From Reichenbachiella faecimaris (GTDB lineage: Bacteria > Bacteroidota > Bacteroidia > Cytophagales > Cyclobacteriaceae): DNA of 64,000 bases. The translations under genes and the position numbers were made by a program. This document shows, piece after piece, positions 25,782-35,032 of this stretch. Numbering within the stretch: the first letter of the stretch is position 1; every line of letters starts with the position of its first letter. The stretch covers positions 186,001 through 250,000 of the forward strand of contig NZ_FWYF01000003.1 in assembly GCF_900176375.1 (NCBI RefSeq), in the 5' to 3' direction. The notes under the pieces are model-generated. The model did not search any database, was not told the origin of the DNA, and worked only from the letters and a program-made list of their open reading frames with translations.

Positions 25782-26989
25782 TGGATATTCATTCGTCTTT
25801 AAAACTGCCGTGTGGCGCAGTACTTGATAATCGATTGGCCAAAGCAGCCATGACAGAGCGTTTTAGCGACAGCGACTTAAAACCCAACCAAAAGCATTAT
25901 ACACTATATGAAAAATGGGCAAAGGATGGATCAGGCTTATTGATTACTGGCAATGTTTTGTTGGACTCGTCGCATTTGGAATCCGCAGGGAATGTGGTAA
26001 TGAACGAAGTCTCTATGCCCGAATTGAAATTGTGGGCTGCAGCTGCCACTGCCAATGGCAACCATTGTTGGACTCAAATTTCCCACAGTGGTCGACAAAC
26101 TTCCATTTTCAATAATTTACGACCTGTTTCTGCTTCAAATGTAAAGTTGAAGAAGTTGGGTTTTTTTGCTAAACCAAGAACCTTGCTTGAAGACGAAATT
26201 TTGCAATTGATTGAGCAGTTTGCTGAAGCGTCAAGAATTTCAAAAGAAGCAGGCTTTACAGGCGTTCAGATTCATGCAGCTCATGGCTATTTGATCAGCC
26301 AGTTTTTGTCTCCAAATACTAATTTGAGGACAGACAGTTGGGGAGGAAGTTTGGAAAACAGAACGAGAATTTTGTTTGAAATTATCCGCAGAACAAGAGC
26401 TAAAGTAGGATCAAACTTCCCTATAAGTGTAAAACTAAATTCTTCTGACTTTCAAAAAGGAGGATTTAGTGAAGAGGATTCACTTTGGGTAATAAAGAAA
26501 CTAGATGAATTAGGTGTTGATCTATTAGAAATTTCTGGTGGCACTTATGAGAACGCAGAATTTTTGTTGGCAGAGAATGTCAGACAGTCAACCAAAAACA
26601 GAGAAGCCTATTTCCTTGATTTTGCAGAAAAGGTAAGAAAACAAAGCAGTATACCCCTGATGGTCACAGGAGGTATTCGTACCTTGAGCTTTTGTAATAC
26701 AGCTTTGCAAGAGGGCTTGTTGGATGTAGTGGGTATGGCCAGACCTTATCTGCTGTATGATGATTTTGCCAAACGGTTTTTATCAGAAGAGCTCACCCCT
26801 GAACCATTTACAATTCGTACGGGTATTAAGGCATTTGAGGATATGGCTGAAGCTGGGTTCTACAATTTACAACTGGATCGATTGGGTAGAGGAGGGTCAG
26901 TTTATCTGGGTTATTCTCCTGCCAGATCCGCTTTTCATCTGGTTAAACATGAATTTGTTAAGGCCATGGCCAACAAATTGAGAGGTTGA
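25781..26989 (+). CDS. NADH:flavin oxidoreductase (old yellow enzyme family)
   Basis: The 402-residue TIM-barrel flavoprotein has the OYE signatures: K-A-A-M-T-E near the start, Q-I-S-H-S-G-R-Q, the active-site H-A-A-H-G-Y-L-I-S-Q-F-L-S-P, N-L-R-T-D-S-W-G-G-S-L-E-N-R and a C-terminal FMN-phosphate loop with V-T-G-G-I-R. It lacks the C-terminal iron-sulfur and dinucleotide domains of 2,4-dienoyl-CoA reductases, so it is the short FMN-only type that reduces activated alkenes. It follows the WPHHFD protein with overlapping stop and start. Confidence 0.92.
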   Translation: MDIHSSLKLPCGAVLDNRLAKAAMTERFSDSDLKPNQKHYTLYEKWAKDGSGLLITGNVLLDSSHLESAGNVVMNEVSMPELKLWAAAATANGNHCWTQISHSGRQTSIFNNLRPVSASNVKLKKLGFFAKPRTLLEDEILQLIEQFAEASRISKEAGFTGVQIHAAHGYLISQFLSPNTNLRTDSWGGSLENRTRILFEIIRRTRAKVGSNFPISVKLNSSDFQKGGFSEEDSLWVIKKLDELGVDLLEISGGTYENAEFLLAENVRQSTKNREAYFLDFAEKVRKQSSIPLMVTGGIRTLSFCNTALQEGLLDVVGMARPYLLYDDFAKRFLSEELTPEPFTIRTGIKAFEDMAEAGFYNLQLDRLGRGGSVYLGYSPARSAFHLVKHEFVKAMANKLRG

Positions 26990-27010
26990 ATTAATTTGGC
27001 ACCAACACCT

Positions 27011-28009
27011 ATGACGCATCCGAAATATTCTGTCATTATTCCAGTATTCAATCGTCCTGATGAAATGAAGGAGATGCTTGATAGTTTGCAAAAGCAGACA
27101 GAAAAACCCTTTGAAATAGTACTGGTAGAGGACGGCTCTACCCAAAAGTCTGATTTTCTTATTGGTGATTATGATTTGACTATTGAATATTTCTTCAAAC
27201 CAAATACAGGCCCTGGCGATAGTCGCAATTTTGGTATGAAAAAGGCTAAGGGTGACTACTTCCTTTTTTTTGATTCTGATTGCGTGCTTCCCGAAGACTA
27301 TTTTGAAAAGTTGGAAGCAGCTATCGAAGAACTACAGCCTGATGCTTTTGGTGGCCCAGATGCAGCTCATCCTAGTTTCTCTAATGTTCAAAAGGCTATT
27401 AACTATGCCATGACATCCTTCTTTACAACTGGGGGCATACGTGGAGGCAAGAAGCAGCTGGATCGATACCAGCCTCGCAGTTTCAATATGGGTTTGAAAA
27501 GAGTGGTTTATGAAAAAGTGGGAGGATTTTCTGATATCCATCCGGGAGAGGATCCAGATCTGAGTTTCAGAATTATGGCTGCTGGGTTTAAAGTTTCCTT
27601 AATTCACGAAGCTAAAGTCTATCACAAACGAAGAATTGACTTTGGTAAATTTTTAAAGCAGGTGTACAAATTTGGCGTGGTGCGAGTGATTCTCAATCGT
27701 TGGTATCCTGGTAGTGATAAAATGGTCTACTTTTTACCATCCATCTTTCTTTTCAGTCTTGTCGGCCTCTTGATATTGGCACCTCTGAGCACTGGGATGA
27801 GTCTGCTCCCAATTGCTTTTTTCATTTTATTGATCGGAATTGATGCACTAAGATCGAACTCGTTTTTGGTCGCTCTGTTGGCTATTCCTGCCTCATTTAT
27901 TCAGTTGGTCGGATATGGATATGGATTTTTAAAATCTCAGTTCAAACTGAATCTTCTTGGACAGAACGAACGGAAAGCATTTCCTTCTTTCTTTTTTGAC
28001 AAAAAATAA
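27011..28009 (+). CDS. Family 2 glycosyltransferase with C-terminal membrane segments
   Basis: The N-terminal GT-A domain starts Y-S-V-I-I-P-V-F-N-R-P and has V-E-D-G-S and the D-S-D metal motif in F-F-D-S-D-C-V-L, then G-E-D-P-D-L in place of the usual ED-x-D acceptor site. Two or three hydrophobic helices (about residues 235-300) anchor it in the membrane. I chose the ATG at 27011 rather than an upstream TTG at 26996, giving 332 residues. It likely adds sugars to a lipid or surface glycan. It is the last gene of the run from the WPHHFD protein on. Confidence 0.9.
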   Translation: MTHPKYSVIIPVFNRPDEMKEMLDSLQKQTEKPFEIVLVEDGSTQKSDFLIGDYDLTIEYFFKPNTGPGDSRNFGMKKAKGDYFLFFDSDCVLPEDYFEKLEAAIEELQPDAFGGPDAAHPSFSNVQKAINYAMTSFFTTGGIRGGKKQLDRYQPRSFNMGLKRVVYEKVGGFSDIHPGEDPDLSFRIMAAGFKVSLIHEAKVYHKRRIDFGKFLKQVYKFGVVRVILNRWYPGSDKMVYFLPSIFLFSLVGLLILAPLSTGMSLLPIAFFILLIGIDALRSNSFLVALLAIPASFIQLVGYGYGFLKSQFKLNLLGQNERKAFPSFFFDKK

Positions 28010-28032
28010 ACCCCGACTAAAAGCCGGGGTTC
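28009..28032 (+). terminator. Terminator after the glycosyltransferase
   Basis: AACCCCG and CGGGGTT form a 7-bp GC-rich stem around ACTAAAAGC, followed by CGTTTATT. It begins at the stop codon of the glycosyltransferase. Confidence 0.7.
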
Positions 28033-28103
28033 GTTTATTAACACTATTTCCTGCCGTCTACAGGATAAGCTATGAGAAAAAGGTTGCTATTTCAGTCATG
28101 GTT

Positions 28104-28304
28104 TCAAACCACCATGAGGGGTTCTGACTTGGCTATGTTCAACTCTCCAATAATTTTATGAGCTAACACTTTGTCATCTCCAGTAAATTCCATGAGTATA
28201 GTTAGGGCGTCTCCCAAATCACTAGTTTTCTTCAAAGATTTGAAGTCCACTGCACTTCCGTACTCATACTTTTTGGTTACAGAATTATACCAAATAAGAT
28301 GCAT
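28104..28304 (-). CDS. Small hypothetical protein, paralogue 1 of a tandem pair
   Basis: The 66-residue protein starts M-H-L-I-W-Y-N and matches its neighbour at 28457-28663 along the whole length: the same M-H-x-I-W-Y-N opening, Y-x-Y-G, L-M-E-F in the middle and K-I-I-x-x-L-N-I-A near the end. The frame stays open to 28373, but the internal ATG at 28304 fits the paralogue start. No named domain is apparent; it looks like a compact alpha/beta cytosolic protein. The pair looks like a local gene duplication. Confidence 0.6.
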   Translation of the reverse strand: MHLIWYNSVTKKYEYGSAVDFKSLKKTSDLGDALTILMEFTGDDKVLAHKIIGELNIAKSEPLMVV

Positions 28305-28456
28305 AGCCAATGTGTTAACGTTACAAATAAACCTAATTCTAAGTGTTCGTGTCTGCCAGTTTACTTTACTCAACTGTCAAATTCTAACTACGTATTAAAA
28401 AACGAACCGTCCTTAATACTAGCTCAAAACACTTCGAGTTGCCTACTTTTTTCGAC

Positions 28457-28663
28457 CTAGGACGCAATTCTTACGATGGATTGCGTATTTGCAATGTTTA
28501 ATTGCTCAATGATCTTGTAGGCGATCTGCTTAGAATCTTTGTCAAATTCCATGAGCACCGTATATGCTCTGGGATTATTGGCTCTTTCAATCTCTAAATT
28601 AAAAGCGGCCACGTTTCCATACTTGTATTCTCTGAGGTCAGGGTTATACCATATAAAATGCAT
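28457..28663 (-). CDS. Small hypothetical protein, paralogue 2 of a tandem pair
   Basis: The 68-residue protein shares M-H-F-I-W-Y-N, Y-K-Y-G, V-L-M-E-F and K-I-I-E-Q-L-N-I-A with the gene at 28104-28304, about 40 percent by eye. The two are in the same direction, 152 bases apart, so each may have its own promoter. Conservation between the copies supports both as real genes. The function is unknown. Confidence 0.6.
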   Translation of the reverse strand: MHFIWYNPDLREYKYGNVAAFNLEIERANNPRAYTVLMEFDKDSKQIAYKIIEQLNIANTQSIVRIAS

Positions 28664-28866
28664 GTGCTTTTTGTTTTAGTAATACCCCAAAGTAAAATCA
28701 TACCGAATTTGGATAGCTGCCAAAAGAATTAACTTTTCTGACAATATTCACTGCCATACTTTGTCAGTAAATTGAATAAAGGATCAAAAACTTTAAAAAG
28801 CTGACACTTGGCTTTGCTATTCTGTCATTTGGTATGATTGGGTAGGAAAGGCCTTGACAGAGCAAA

Positions 28867-29250
28867 TTACTCTCTGTTAAAATTCATCGTATCTACCACA
28901 TATTCACCCTTTACTTCTTTGAGTAAAATAACCACGCGATAGGTGCCTGATTTAGCATTATACATGCCAATATTATATTTGAGCCCCTCAGGAGACGAGC
29001 CTTTATGGATGTAGTCGAAGTTTTCAACTTGATTTTGTTGAAAGAATTCACGCAAAACAGACTCAGCTTGAATTTTGCTATAATTAGCTCCAGCGTCATC
29101 TATTTTAAGTTCTGTCACTTCATTGAAATATTTGATCAACTCCTTAGCACTACCTGCGTTCATAGCCAGTTTTACATTGTCTGTAGTAGATTGCCCATAA
29201 CTGGCGAGTGCAATAAGGAAGGTAAAGGCCAAAAGAAGAGACTTTTTCAT
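28867..29250 (-). CDS. DUF4783 exported protein
   Basis: The 127-residue protein has a signal peptide (residues 1-19, ending S-Y-G-Q-S) and then one small alpha/beta domain: N-A-G-S-A-K-E-L-I-K-Y-F-N, Y-S-K-I-Q-A-E-S-V-L-R-E-F-F and H-K-G-S-S-P. These match the DUF4783 proteins of Bacteroidota, which have an NTF2-like fold and no known function. It should lie in the periplasm. It stands alone. Confidence 0.8.
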   Translation of the reverse strand: MKKSLLLAFTFLIALASYGQSTTDNVKLAMNAGSAKELIKYFNEVTELKIDDAGANYSKIQAESVLREFFQQNQVENFDYIHKGSSPEGLKYNIGMYNAKSGTYRVVILLKEVKGEYVVDTMNFNRE

Positions 29251-29413
29251 AGTATTGATTTTGTCGAAATGAAGCGAATATTATGCCAAGTGCACTAAAA
29301 TTAGGTGTTTTCTACAGTCATACAAATTTTGGCCTTCAGAAATCGTTGCTGACCTCTCCAGATTTTCCAACAAAATAGCGCTTGATGCGTTAGGAAGTCT
29401 AAAACTCGAAATT

Positions 29414-29596
29414 ATGAAATTACTACTCTGGCTAATTTTATTGGTTATTTGCTGGCCGTTGGCTATTGGTCTCTTGATACTTTATCCACTCATTTGGTTG
29501 ATTTTGTTGCCATTTAGATTGTTGGGCTTTGCTGTGGAGGGCGTATTTGCTTTTATTAGAGCACTCTTTATGTTGCCAGCAAGGATCCTCTCTTAG
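29414..29596 (+). CDS. Small hydrophobic membrane protein
   Basis: The 60-residue protein is almost all hydrophobic, with two membrane stretches (residues about 2-30 and 33-55) and a basic end (P-A-R-I-L-S). I do not know its function. It is followed 79 bases later by the DUF4407 gene on the same strand. Confidence 0.6.
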   Translation: MKLLLWLILLVICWPLAIGLLILYPLIWLILLPFRLLGFAVEGVFAFIRALFMLPARILS

Positions 29597-29675
29597 CTTT
29601 TTTTTGTTTATCTAATAGGTAATAACAGGAACTGTTTATTACCTATTAATTAGGTCAGGTCAAAACTCAAAATTT

Positions 29676-30671
29676 ATGAAAAGAATTGAACAATTTTTCT
29701 GTTACTGTTCTGGTGTGTCTATTTCCATACTAAAAAGATGCCCAACTGAGATCAGTAAGTTTGTAGGTATAGGTGCAGCTGTTTTTTTTACAGGCCTCCT
29801 GGCAGCTATATCTTCCGCGTATGCCTTGTATTTTGTTTTTGATGGGTTGGTTTGGCCAATTGTTTTTGGCTTGATATGGGGTCTAATGATTTTTAATTTA
29901 GATAGGCTCATAGTACTCAGCATGCGCAAATCTCACAAGAACCATTACGAGTATATGCAAGCAATTCCGCGATTGTTATTGGCAATTTTGATCGCATTAG
30001 TAATTTCCAAACCACTTGAATTGAAAATTTTTGATAAGGAAATAGCCACGGAACTTAATCTGATCAAACAGGAGCTGTTGGCTGCTAATGAAAATATCAT
30101 CCAATCTCGATATAACTCAAAAACAGATTCACTCCATTCGGAAATTGAATCATTAAAACACGGGATCAAAGAAAAGGAAGAAATTAGGGATCATCTCTTA
30201 GATGTAGCCAGGCAGGAGGCTGATGGGACTGGAGGTTCTGGTAAAGTAAATCCTGGGCCTATTTATCAAATCAAAAAAAATAATGCAGATCAGGCGCAAG
30301 CTGAGCTGGAAGAAATAAAAAGGGAAAATGGTCTGACGATAGAAAAGATTAGGAATGATCTTCAGCTTGTTGAAAGGTCAAAAAATAGTGAATTAAGTCA
30401 AATAGAAGTGGCTGATATTAATGGGGTATCATTTCAACTGACAGCATTGGCGAGATTGGGTGAGAAATATGATACCATTTATTATGCCAATGTGTTTATT
30501 ATTTTGCTGTTCATCATGTTGGAAATAGCCCCAATTCTTGGTAAGCTTTTGACACCAAGAGGACCTTATGATGATCTGCTTGAAGTGCACGAAAAACACT
30601 TTGAAAGTTATCGCAAAGAAAAGGTATATCAGGCCGAAAAAAGTGTGGAAGATTATATTTTCACCAACTAG
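29676..30671 (+). CDS. DUF4407 membrane protein
   Basis: The 331-residue protein has an N-terminal cysteine-containing segment, three membrane helices in the first 120 residues, a long charged coiled coil (about 125-245) outside the membrane, and a fourth helix (about 265-285) before a cytoplasmic tail. The first helices carry N-L-D-R, which is typical of DUF4407. The family is widespread in Bacteroidota and has no known function. Its stop overlaps the convergent comB gene by 4 bases. Confidence 0.85.
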   Translation: MKRIEQFFCYCSGVSISILKRCPTEISKFVGIGAAVFFTGLLAAISSAYALYFVFDGLVWPIVFGLIWGLMIFNLDRLIVLSMRKSHKNHYEYMQAIPRLLLAILIALVISKPLELKIFDKEIATELNLIKQELLAANENIIQSRYNSKTDSLHSEIESLKHGIKEKEEIRDHLLDVARQEADGTGGSGKVNPGPIYQIKKNNADQAQAELEEIKRENGLTIEKIRNDLQLVERSKNSELSQIEVADINGVSFQLTALARLGEKYDTIYYANVFIILLFIMLEIAPILGKLLTPRGPYDDLLEVHEKHFESYRKEKVYQAEKSVEDYIFTN

Positions 30672-31378
30672 CTAGTTGTGATCAACTTCTTTCCTTCTAA
30701 AATCAGGACGATGTCGTAAGTGCTTTGCTTTACGCAAAACTCAATGTCTTTAATTACATGTAGTTTATTCAGACGCTTCGCATGTGCTGAATTCTTTACA
30801 GTTTCTAAGAGGTTGTCCTTTACAGACTGATAGTATTTCAAAGAAAGATGAGCTGTATCACAGGCTAGATTATGAGAGTTGTATAAAAGTTCCACTAGTG
30901 CACCAGCAAATAAGGTGTCTTCCATATTGGTTTTGCCTTTCCACCCTGCACAATGTACGATGACATCCTTGTCCTGTTTGGTGATGTAATCTGCCACTGC
31001 CTGAATATTGAGGAATGCCCCTACCAGCACTTGGTCTGCAGTCGTAGATTTAGTTATGGCTAAGGTGCCATTAGTAGTCGTAATGACAATTGGCTTGCCC
31101 TTGATCTCCTCATTCATATAACTGAAAGGCGAATTGTCCAATGGAAAACCCTCTACTTGTGCCCCACCTCTTTCGGCAGCACACAAAAATCCTTTGTTTA
31201 AATATGACTTTGCCTCGTCCAGAGTAGCCACAGGGATAATCTCCTTAGCTCCATTTGCCAAGGCAGTGACCATGACGGAGGTGGCTCTCAGAATATCAAC
31301 AACTACTACAATTTTCCCTTTAAGGTCATACAGGCCAATTAGCTCTGGAGAGAGGCAAACATCTATATTTCTTTTCAA
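30668..31378 (-). CDS. comB: 2-phosphosulfolactate phosphatase (ComB family)
   Basis: The 236-residue protein has the ComB signatures V-V-D-I-L-R-A-T-S, G-E-R-G-G-A-like (A-E-R-G-G-A-Q-V-E-G-F), L-D-N-S-P and T-T-N-G-T. ComB removes phosphate from 2-phosphosulfolactate on the way to coenzyme M in methanogens. Many bacteria without coenzyme M have the gene, where it may make sulfolactate or act on another phosphate ester. It starts 2 bases after gcvT stops, and the two probably share a message. Confidence 0.88.
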   Translation of the reverse strand: MKRNIDVCLSPELIGLYDLKGKIVVVVDILRATSVMVTALANGAKEIIPVATLDEAKSYLNKGFLCAAERGGAQVEGFPLDNSPFSYMNEEIKGKPIVITTTNGTLAITKSTTADQVLVGAFLNIQAVADYITKQDKDVIVHCAGWKGKTNMEDTLFAGALVELLYNSHNLACDTAHLSLKYYQSVKDNLLETVKNSAHAKRLNKLHVIKDIEFCVKQSTYDIVLILEGKKLITTS

Positions 31379-31380
31379 TC

Positions 31381-32469
31381 TTATTTTTTGTAAAGTGGTA
31401 ATTTGGTTACTCGTGCTTTAAGCGACTTGTTTCTTACTTGAATGTAAATTTCGGAATCCGCCTTGTGATGGCCTACTTTCACATAGCCTAAGCCTATGCC
31501 AACTCCCATAGATGGAGACATCGTGCCGGAAGTTACCTCACCAATGTTATTTCCATCAGCATCAGCGATTTCATAGTGACCTCTCGGAATACCTTTGTCT
31601 TCCATGATGAACCCAACCAGTCTTCTAGTTACACCCACTTCCTTCTGCTTTGCAAGGTTTTCAGAGTTAATAAAGTCTTTGGTGAATTTAGTGACCCACC
31701 CTAAGCCAGCTTCAAGTGGTGAAGTCGCATCAGTGATGTCATTGCCATATAGACAATATCCCATTTCTAATCTTAAGGTATCTCTGGCACCTAGCCCAAT
31801 AGGAAGTATGCCAAATTCTGCTCCTGCTTCAAAAACCTTCTTCCAAACAGTTTCAGCATCTTTGTTTTTGATGTATAATTCAAATCCACCAGCACCTGTA
31901 TAGCCAGTAGCAGAAATAATGACATTGTTGATTCCAGCTAACTGACCTTCAACGAAAGTATAAAATTTAACCTCTGAAAGGTTGACCTCAGTCAATTTCT
32001 GTAGTGTCTCAACAGCTTTTGGGCCTTGCACGGCAAAAAGCGAATAGTCGTCTGATAGGTTGGTCATTTTCACCCCTTGAGTATTGTACTTGGATATCCA
32101 ATTCCAATCCTTTTCAATATTTGAGGCGTTGACCACAAGAAAATACTTTTCTTCAGTCATTCTATAAATAATCAAATCATCTACAATTCCACCTTCTTGG
32201 TTTGGCAAACAGGAATATTGAGCCTGACCGTCTACAAGTTTCGAAGCATCATTACTGCTTACACGTTGGATTAGGTCTAAAGCCTTTGGCCCTTCAAGCA
32301 AAAATTCCCCCATGTGGGATACATCAAATACGCCTACGCCTTCACGCACCTGATTATGTTCTTCTTTGTCTGAGCTGTATCGAACCGGCATATTGTATCC
32401 GGCAAATGGGACCATTTTTCCGCCAAGGGATTCGTGGAGGTCGTTAAGGGCTGTTTTTTTGATATCCAT
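31381..32469 (-). CDS. gcvT: Glycine cleavage system aminomethyltransferase (T protein)
   Basis: GcvT moves the methylene group from aminomethyl-lipoyl-H protein to tetrahydrofolate and releases ammonia. The 362-residue protein has the folate-binding barrel with V-F-D-V-S-H-M-G-E, the family's [10 protein letters not shown] and [12 protein letters not shown], and the C-terminal [12 protein letters not shown] chose the ATG at 32469: the frame is open to 32535, but a -7-like box (TATTTTTG, minus strand 32516-32523) sits inside that extension. No gcvH or gcvP is adjacent. Confidence 0.96.
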   Translation of the reverse strand: MDIKKTALNDLHESLGGKMVPFAGYNMPVRYSSDKEEHNQVREGVGVFDVSHMGEFLLEGPKALDLIQRVSSNDASKLVDGQAQYSCLPNQEGGIVDDLIIYRMTEEKYFLVVNASNIEKDWNWISKYNTQGVKMTNLSDDYSLFAVQGPKAVETLQKLTEVNLSEVKFYTFVEGQLAGINNVIISATGYTGAGGFELYIKNKDAETVWKKVFEAGAEFGILPIGLGARDTLRLEMGYCLYGNDITDATSPLEAGLGWVTKFTKDFINSENLAKQKEVGVTRRLVGFIMEDKGIPRGHYEIADADGNNIGEVTSGTMSPSMGVGIGLGYVKVGHHKADSEIYIQVRNKSLKARVTKLPLYKK

Positions 32470-32600
32470 GTTGTTCAATTTTAGTGGCGCAAATCTAACC
32501 AATAGCCGTATAGCGCAAAAATATCTCCAGACCAATTAGATTAGAATTTGGCTAGAAATAAGAAGATGTCAAATTGATATTGATTTGGGTAATATAATTA

Positions 32601-33152
32601 TCAGTCTACCTTCTCCACCACCAAATTATGATTGGTATAGATACAGATGTCAGCAGCAATATTCAAGCTTTCCCTGACCATTTCTTCTGCTGAAAGTTTG
32701 TCGCCCGCATGTTTTTTTAGAGCAAGAGCGGCAGATTGGGCGTACATACTGCCCGATCCTATAACGGCGATATCATTGTCGGGCTCTAAGACATCACCAG
32801 TCCCTGATACCACAAGAATTTCGTCTTTGTCAGCTACGATTAGCATGGCTTCTAATCTTCTCAGGTAGCGATCCATTCTCCAATCTTTGGCGAGCTCAAT
32901 TGCGGCCCGCTTCATATTGCCACCATAAGAATTGAGCTTTTCATCCATGCGTTCCAGAAGAGTAAATGCATCAGCAGTTGATCCGGCAAAGCCAGTCACT
33001 ACCTTGCCGTCCTGAAGCTTTCTGATTTTCTTCACATTGCTTTTCGCAACAGTGTTGCCTAAAGTGGCTTGTCCATCTGCGCCAATGGCTACTTGTCCAT
33101 TGTGTTTGATAGCACAGACAGTTGTTGATTTTATTTTTGGGAATTTCGACAT
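32601..33152 (-). CDS. hslV: ATP-dependent protease subunit HslV
   Basis: HslV is the proteasome-like peptidase that works with the HslU ATPase. The 183-residue protein carries the threonine nucleophile in K-S-T-T-V-C-A-I-K, exposed after removal of about 9 residues, then [10 protein letters not shown] and [10 protein letters not shown]. The propeptide is slightly longer than in E. coli. HslU is not next to it and must be elsewhere if the complex is made. It is preceded by the terminator after pdhC on the same strand. Confidence 0.96.
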   Translation of the reverse strand: MSKFPKIKSTTVCAIKHNGQVAIGADGQATLGNTVAKSNVKKIRKLQDGKVVTGFAGSTADAFTLLERMDEKLNSYGGNMKRAAIELAKDWRMDRYLRRLEAMLIVADKDEILVVSGTGDVLEPDNDIAVIGSGSMYAQSAALALKKHAGDKLSAEEMVRESLNIAADICIYTNHNLVVEKVD

Positions 33153-33190
33153 GTCTATTTATTTACGGGGAATTCAAACGAATAAAAAAA

Positions 33191-33210
33191 GGGAGAGGTT
33201 AACCTCTCCC
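33191..33210 (-). terminator. Terminator after the dihydrolipoamide acetyltransferase gene
   Basis: The perfect palindrome GGGAGAGGTTAACCTCTCCC forms a strong stem; on the minus strand it is followed by seven T (complement of 33184-33190). It lies 14 bases after the stop of the upstream gene and separates it from hslV. Confidence 0.85.
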
Positions 33211-33223
33211 TTCAGAATTGTTT

Positions 33224-34849
33224 TTATATCAAGATTCTTACGGGATCCTCAATAAATCCTTTCAGTGTTTGCAAGAAAGCAGATCCAACAGCGCCATCTA
33301 CGGTTCTATGATCACAAGTCAATGTGATTTTCATTACGTTGCCTGGTACAATCTCACCATTTTTAATCACTGGCGTTTGTTTGATGCCACCAACTGCCAA
33401 AATACAAGATTCAGGCGCATTGATGATCGAGGTGAACTGCTCAATACCAAACATACCTAAATTAGACACAGTAAAGGTATTGCCTTGCATTTCATCCAAC
33501 TGAATTTTCTTGGCTTTAGCCTTAGCACCAAATTCTTTTACTTCAATAGAAATCTGGGCGAGCGTTTTGGTATCTGCAAATTTCACGACTGGAACTACAA
33601 GTCCATCTTCCGTAGCCATAGCTACACCTACACTAATGTGGTGATTTTTTCTAATACTATTGGTATCGCTCATCCAGTATGTATTAACATCAGGATGCTT
33701 TCTCAAAGCAGCAGCTACTGCCTTTATGATGATATCATTAAATGAAATCTTAACAGGTGCCAATTCGTTGATGCTTGCCCTAGCGTCTATGGTCTTGTCC
33801 ATGTCTATTTCCATGGTCAAGTAGAAATGTGGTGCTCCAAATTGACTGGCTGTCACACCTTTTGCAATAGCTTTTCTCATTTGAGTGGCAGGCACGTCTT
33901 CGTAACTTTCTACACCAAATGCCCCAGTAGCAGCTACTCCACCCACAGCTGGGACTGCTGAAGGAACAAATGCCTCCACATCTCTTTTTATAATTCTTCC
34001 GCCATCTCCAGTTCCTGGAATTTGTGCGATATCATATCCTTTTTCTTTTGCAAGGCTTTTTGCCAATGGACTGGCGATTACTCGTCCGTTAGAATGAGTA
34101 GCCTGAGTAGGGAGAGCTACTGGAGCAGATGCAGCCGTTGCTTTAGGAGCAGCTGCTGGAGCAGGGGCTACTTCTTTCTTTTCTTCTGCAGCTGGAGCCG
34201 CAGCGTTTGCTGCTTCAGCCTTCAATAATGTTTCGAAATCAGCGCCTTTTTCACCTATAATAGCTATTACACCATCAACTGGTACGCCATTCCCAGCTTC
34301 CACTGCTCTATACAATAGGACACCATCATCATAAGACTCAAGTTCCATTGTGGCTTTGTCAGTTTCTACTTCAGCTAAAATGTCGCCTGATTTCACATCG
34401 TCTCCAACATTCTTGATCCATGAGGCGATAACACCTTCCGTCATGGTATCACTCATCTTAGGCATTTTAATTACCTGAGCGTTGATGTCAGAAGTATCAA
34501 TTTTCTCTGTACTTGCTGCGGGTGCTGGAGCTGGAGCTGCCGCTTCTTCTTCCTTGGCTGCGGGTGCATTTGATCCAGAAAGGCTGGCAAGTAGCTCGTC
34601 AATTTTCTCCCCTTTTTCACCAATTATAGCAATTACGCCATCAACAGGAACGGCGGACTTTTCTTCTACTCCAATATGCAGCAATACTCCATCGTCATAA
34701 GATTCTAATTCCATAGTGGCTTTGTCGGTTTCTACCTCAGCCAAAATGTCTCCAGATTTTACTTCATCCCCTACTTTTTTTAGCCAAGACGCGATTACAC
34801 CCTCTTCCATGGTGTCGCTCATCTTAGGCATCTTTATTACTTCCGCCAT
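33224..34849 (-). CDS. pdhC: Pyruvate dehydrogenase E2, dihydrolipoamide acetyltransferase
   Basis: E2 is the core of the pyruvate dehydrogenase complex and passes the acetyl group to CoA. The 541-residue protein has two nearly identical lipoyl domains (about 1-80 and 125-205), each with E-T-D-K-A-T-M-E where the lysine takes lipoate. Ala/Pro-rich linkers follow each. A peripheral subunit-binding domain has S-P-L-A-K-S-L-A-K-E-K-G. The C-terminal catalytic domain ends in D-H-R-T-V-D-G-A, with the active-site histidine and aspartate. E1 and E3 genes are not adjacent. A -7-like TAAATTTG lies upstream (minus strand, 34905-34912). Confidence 0.95.
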   Translation of the reverse strand: MAEVIKMPKMSDTMEEGVIASWLKKVGDEVKSGDILAEVETDKATMELESYDDGVLLHIGVEEKSAVPVDGVIAIIGEKGEKIDELLASLSGSNAPAAKEEEAAAPAPAPAASTEKIDTSDINAQVIKMPKMSDTMTEGVIASWIKNVGDDVKSGDILAEVETDKATMELESYDDGVLLYRAVEAGNGVPVDGVIAIIGEKGADFETLLKAEAANAAAPAAEEKKEVAPAPAAAPKATAASAPVALPTQATHSNGRVIASPLAKSLAKEKGYDIAQIPGTGDGGRIIKRDVEAFVPSAVPAVGGVAATGAFGVESYEDVPATQMRKAIAKGVTASQFGAPHFYLTMEIDMDKTIDARASINELAPVKISFNDIIIKAVAAALRKHPDVNTYWMSDTNSIRKNHHISVGVAMATEDGLVVPVVKFADTKTLAQISIEVKEFGAKAKAKKIQLDEMQGNTFTVSNLGMFGIEQFTSIINAPESCILAVGGIKQTPVIKNGEIVPGNVMKITLTCDHRTVDGAVGSAFLQTLKGFIEDPVRILI

Positions 34850-35032
34850 TGTTTTTGATTAATTAAAAATCGAACGGCTAAATTAGCCTGAAATAGGGTT
34901 TAATCAAATTTATCTAAATTGAAAATTTTGTTTCGTTTACGTTAACGGTGAAAAAATATACTTTTCGGAAAGAATCGCTTGGATTATTTTAAAATTTTAA
35001 ATTTGACCAAAAAAAACACGTAGTTATTTTCA

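Noticed and set aside
32470-32535. Longer N-terminus for GcvT
   Set aside because: A -7 box lies inside this stretch and GcvT proteins normally begin at the residues encoded from 32469.
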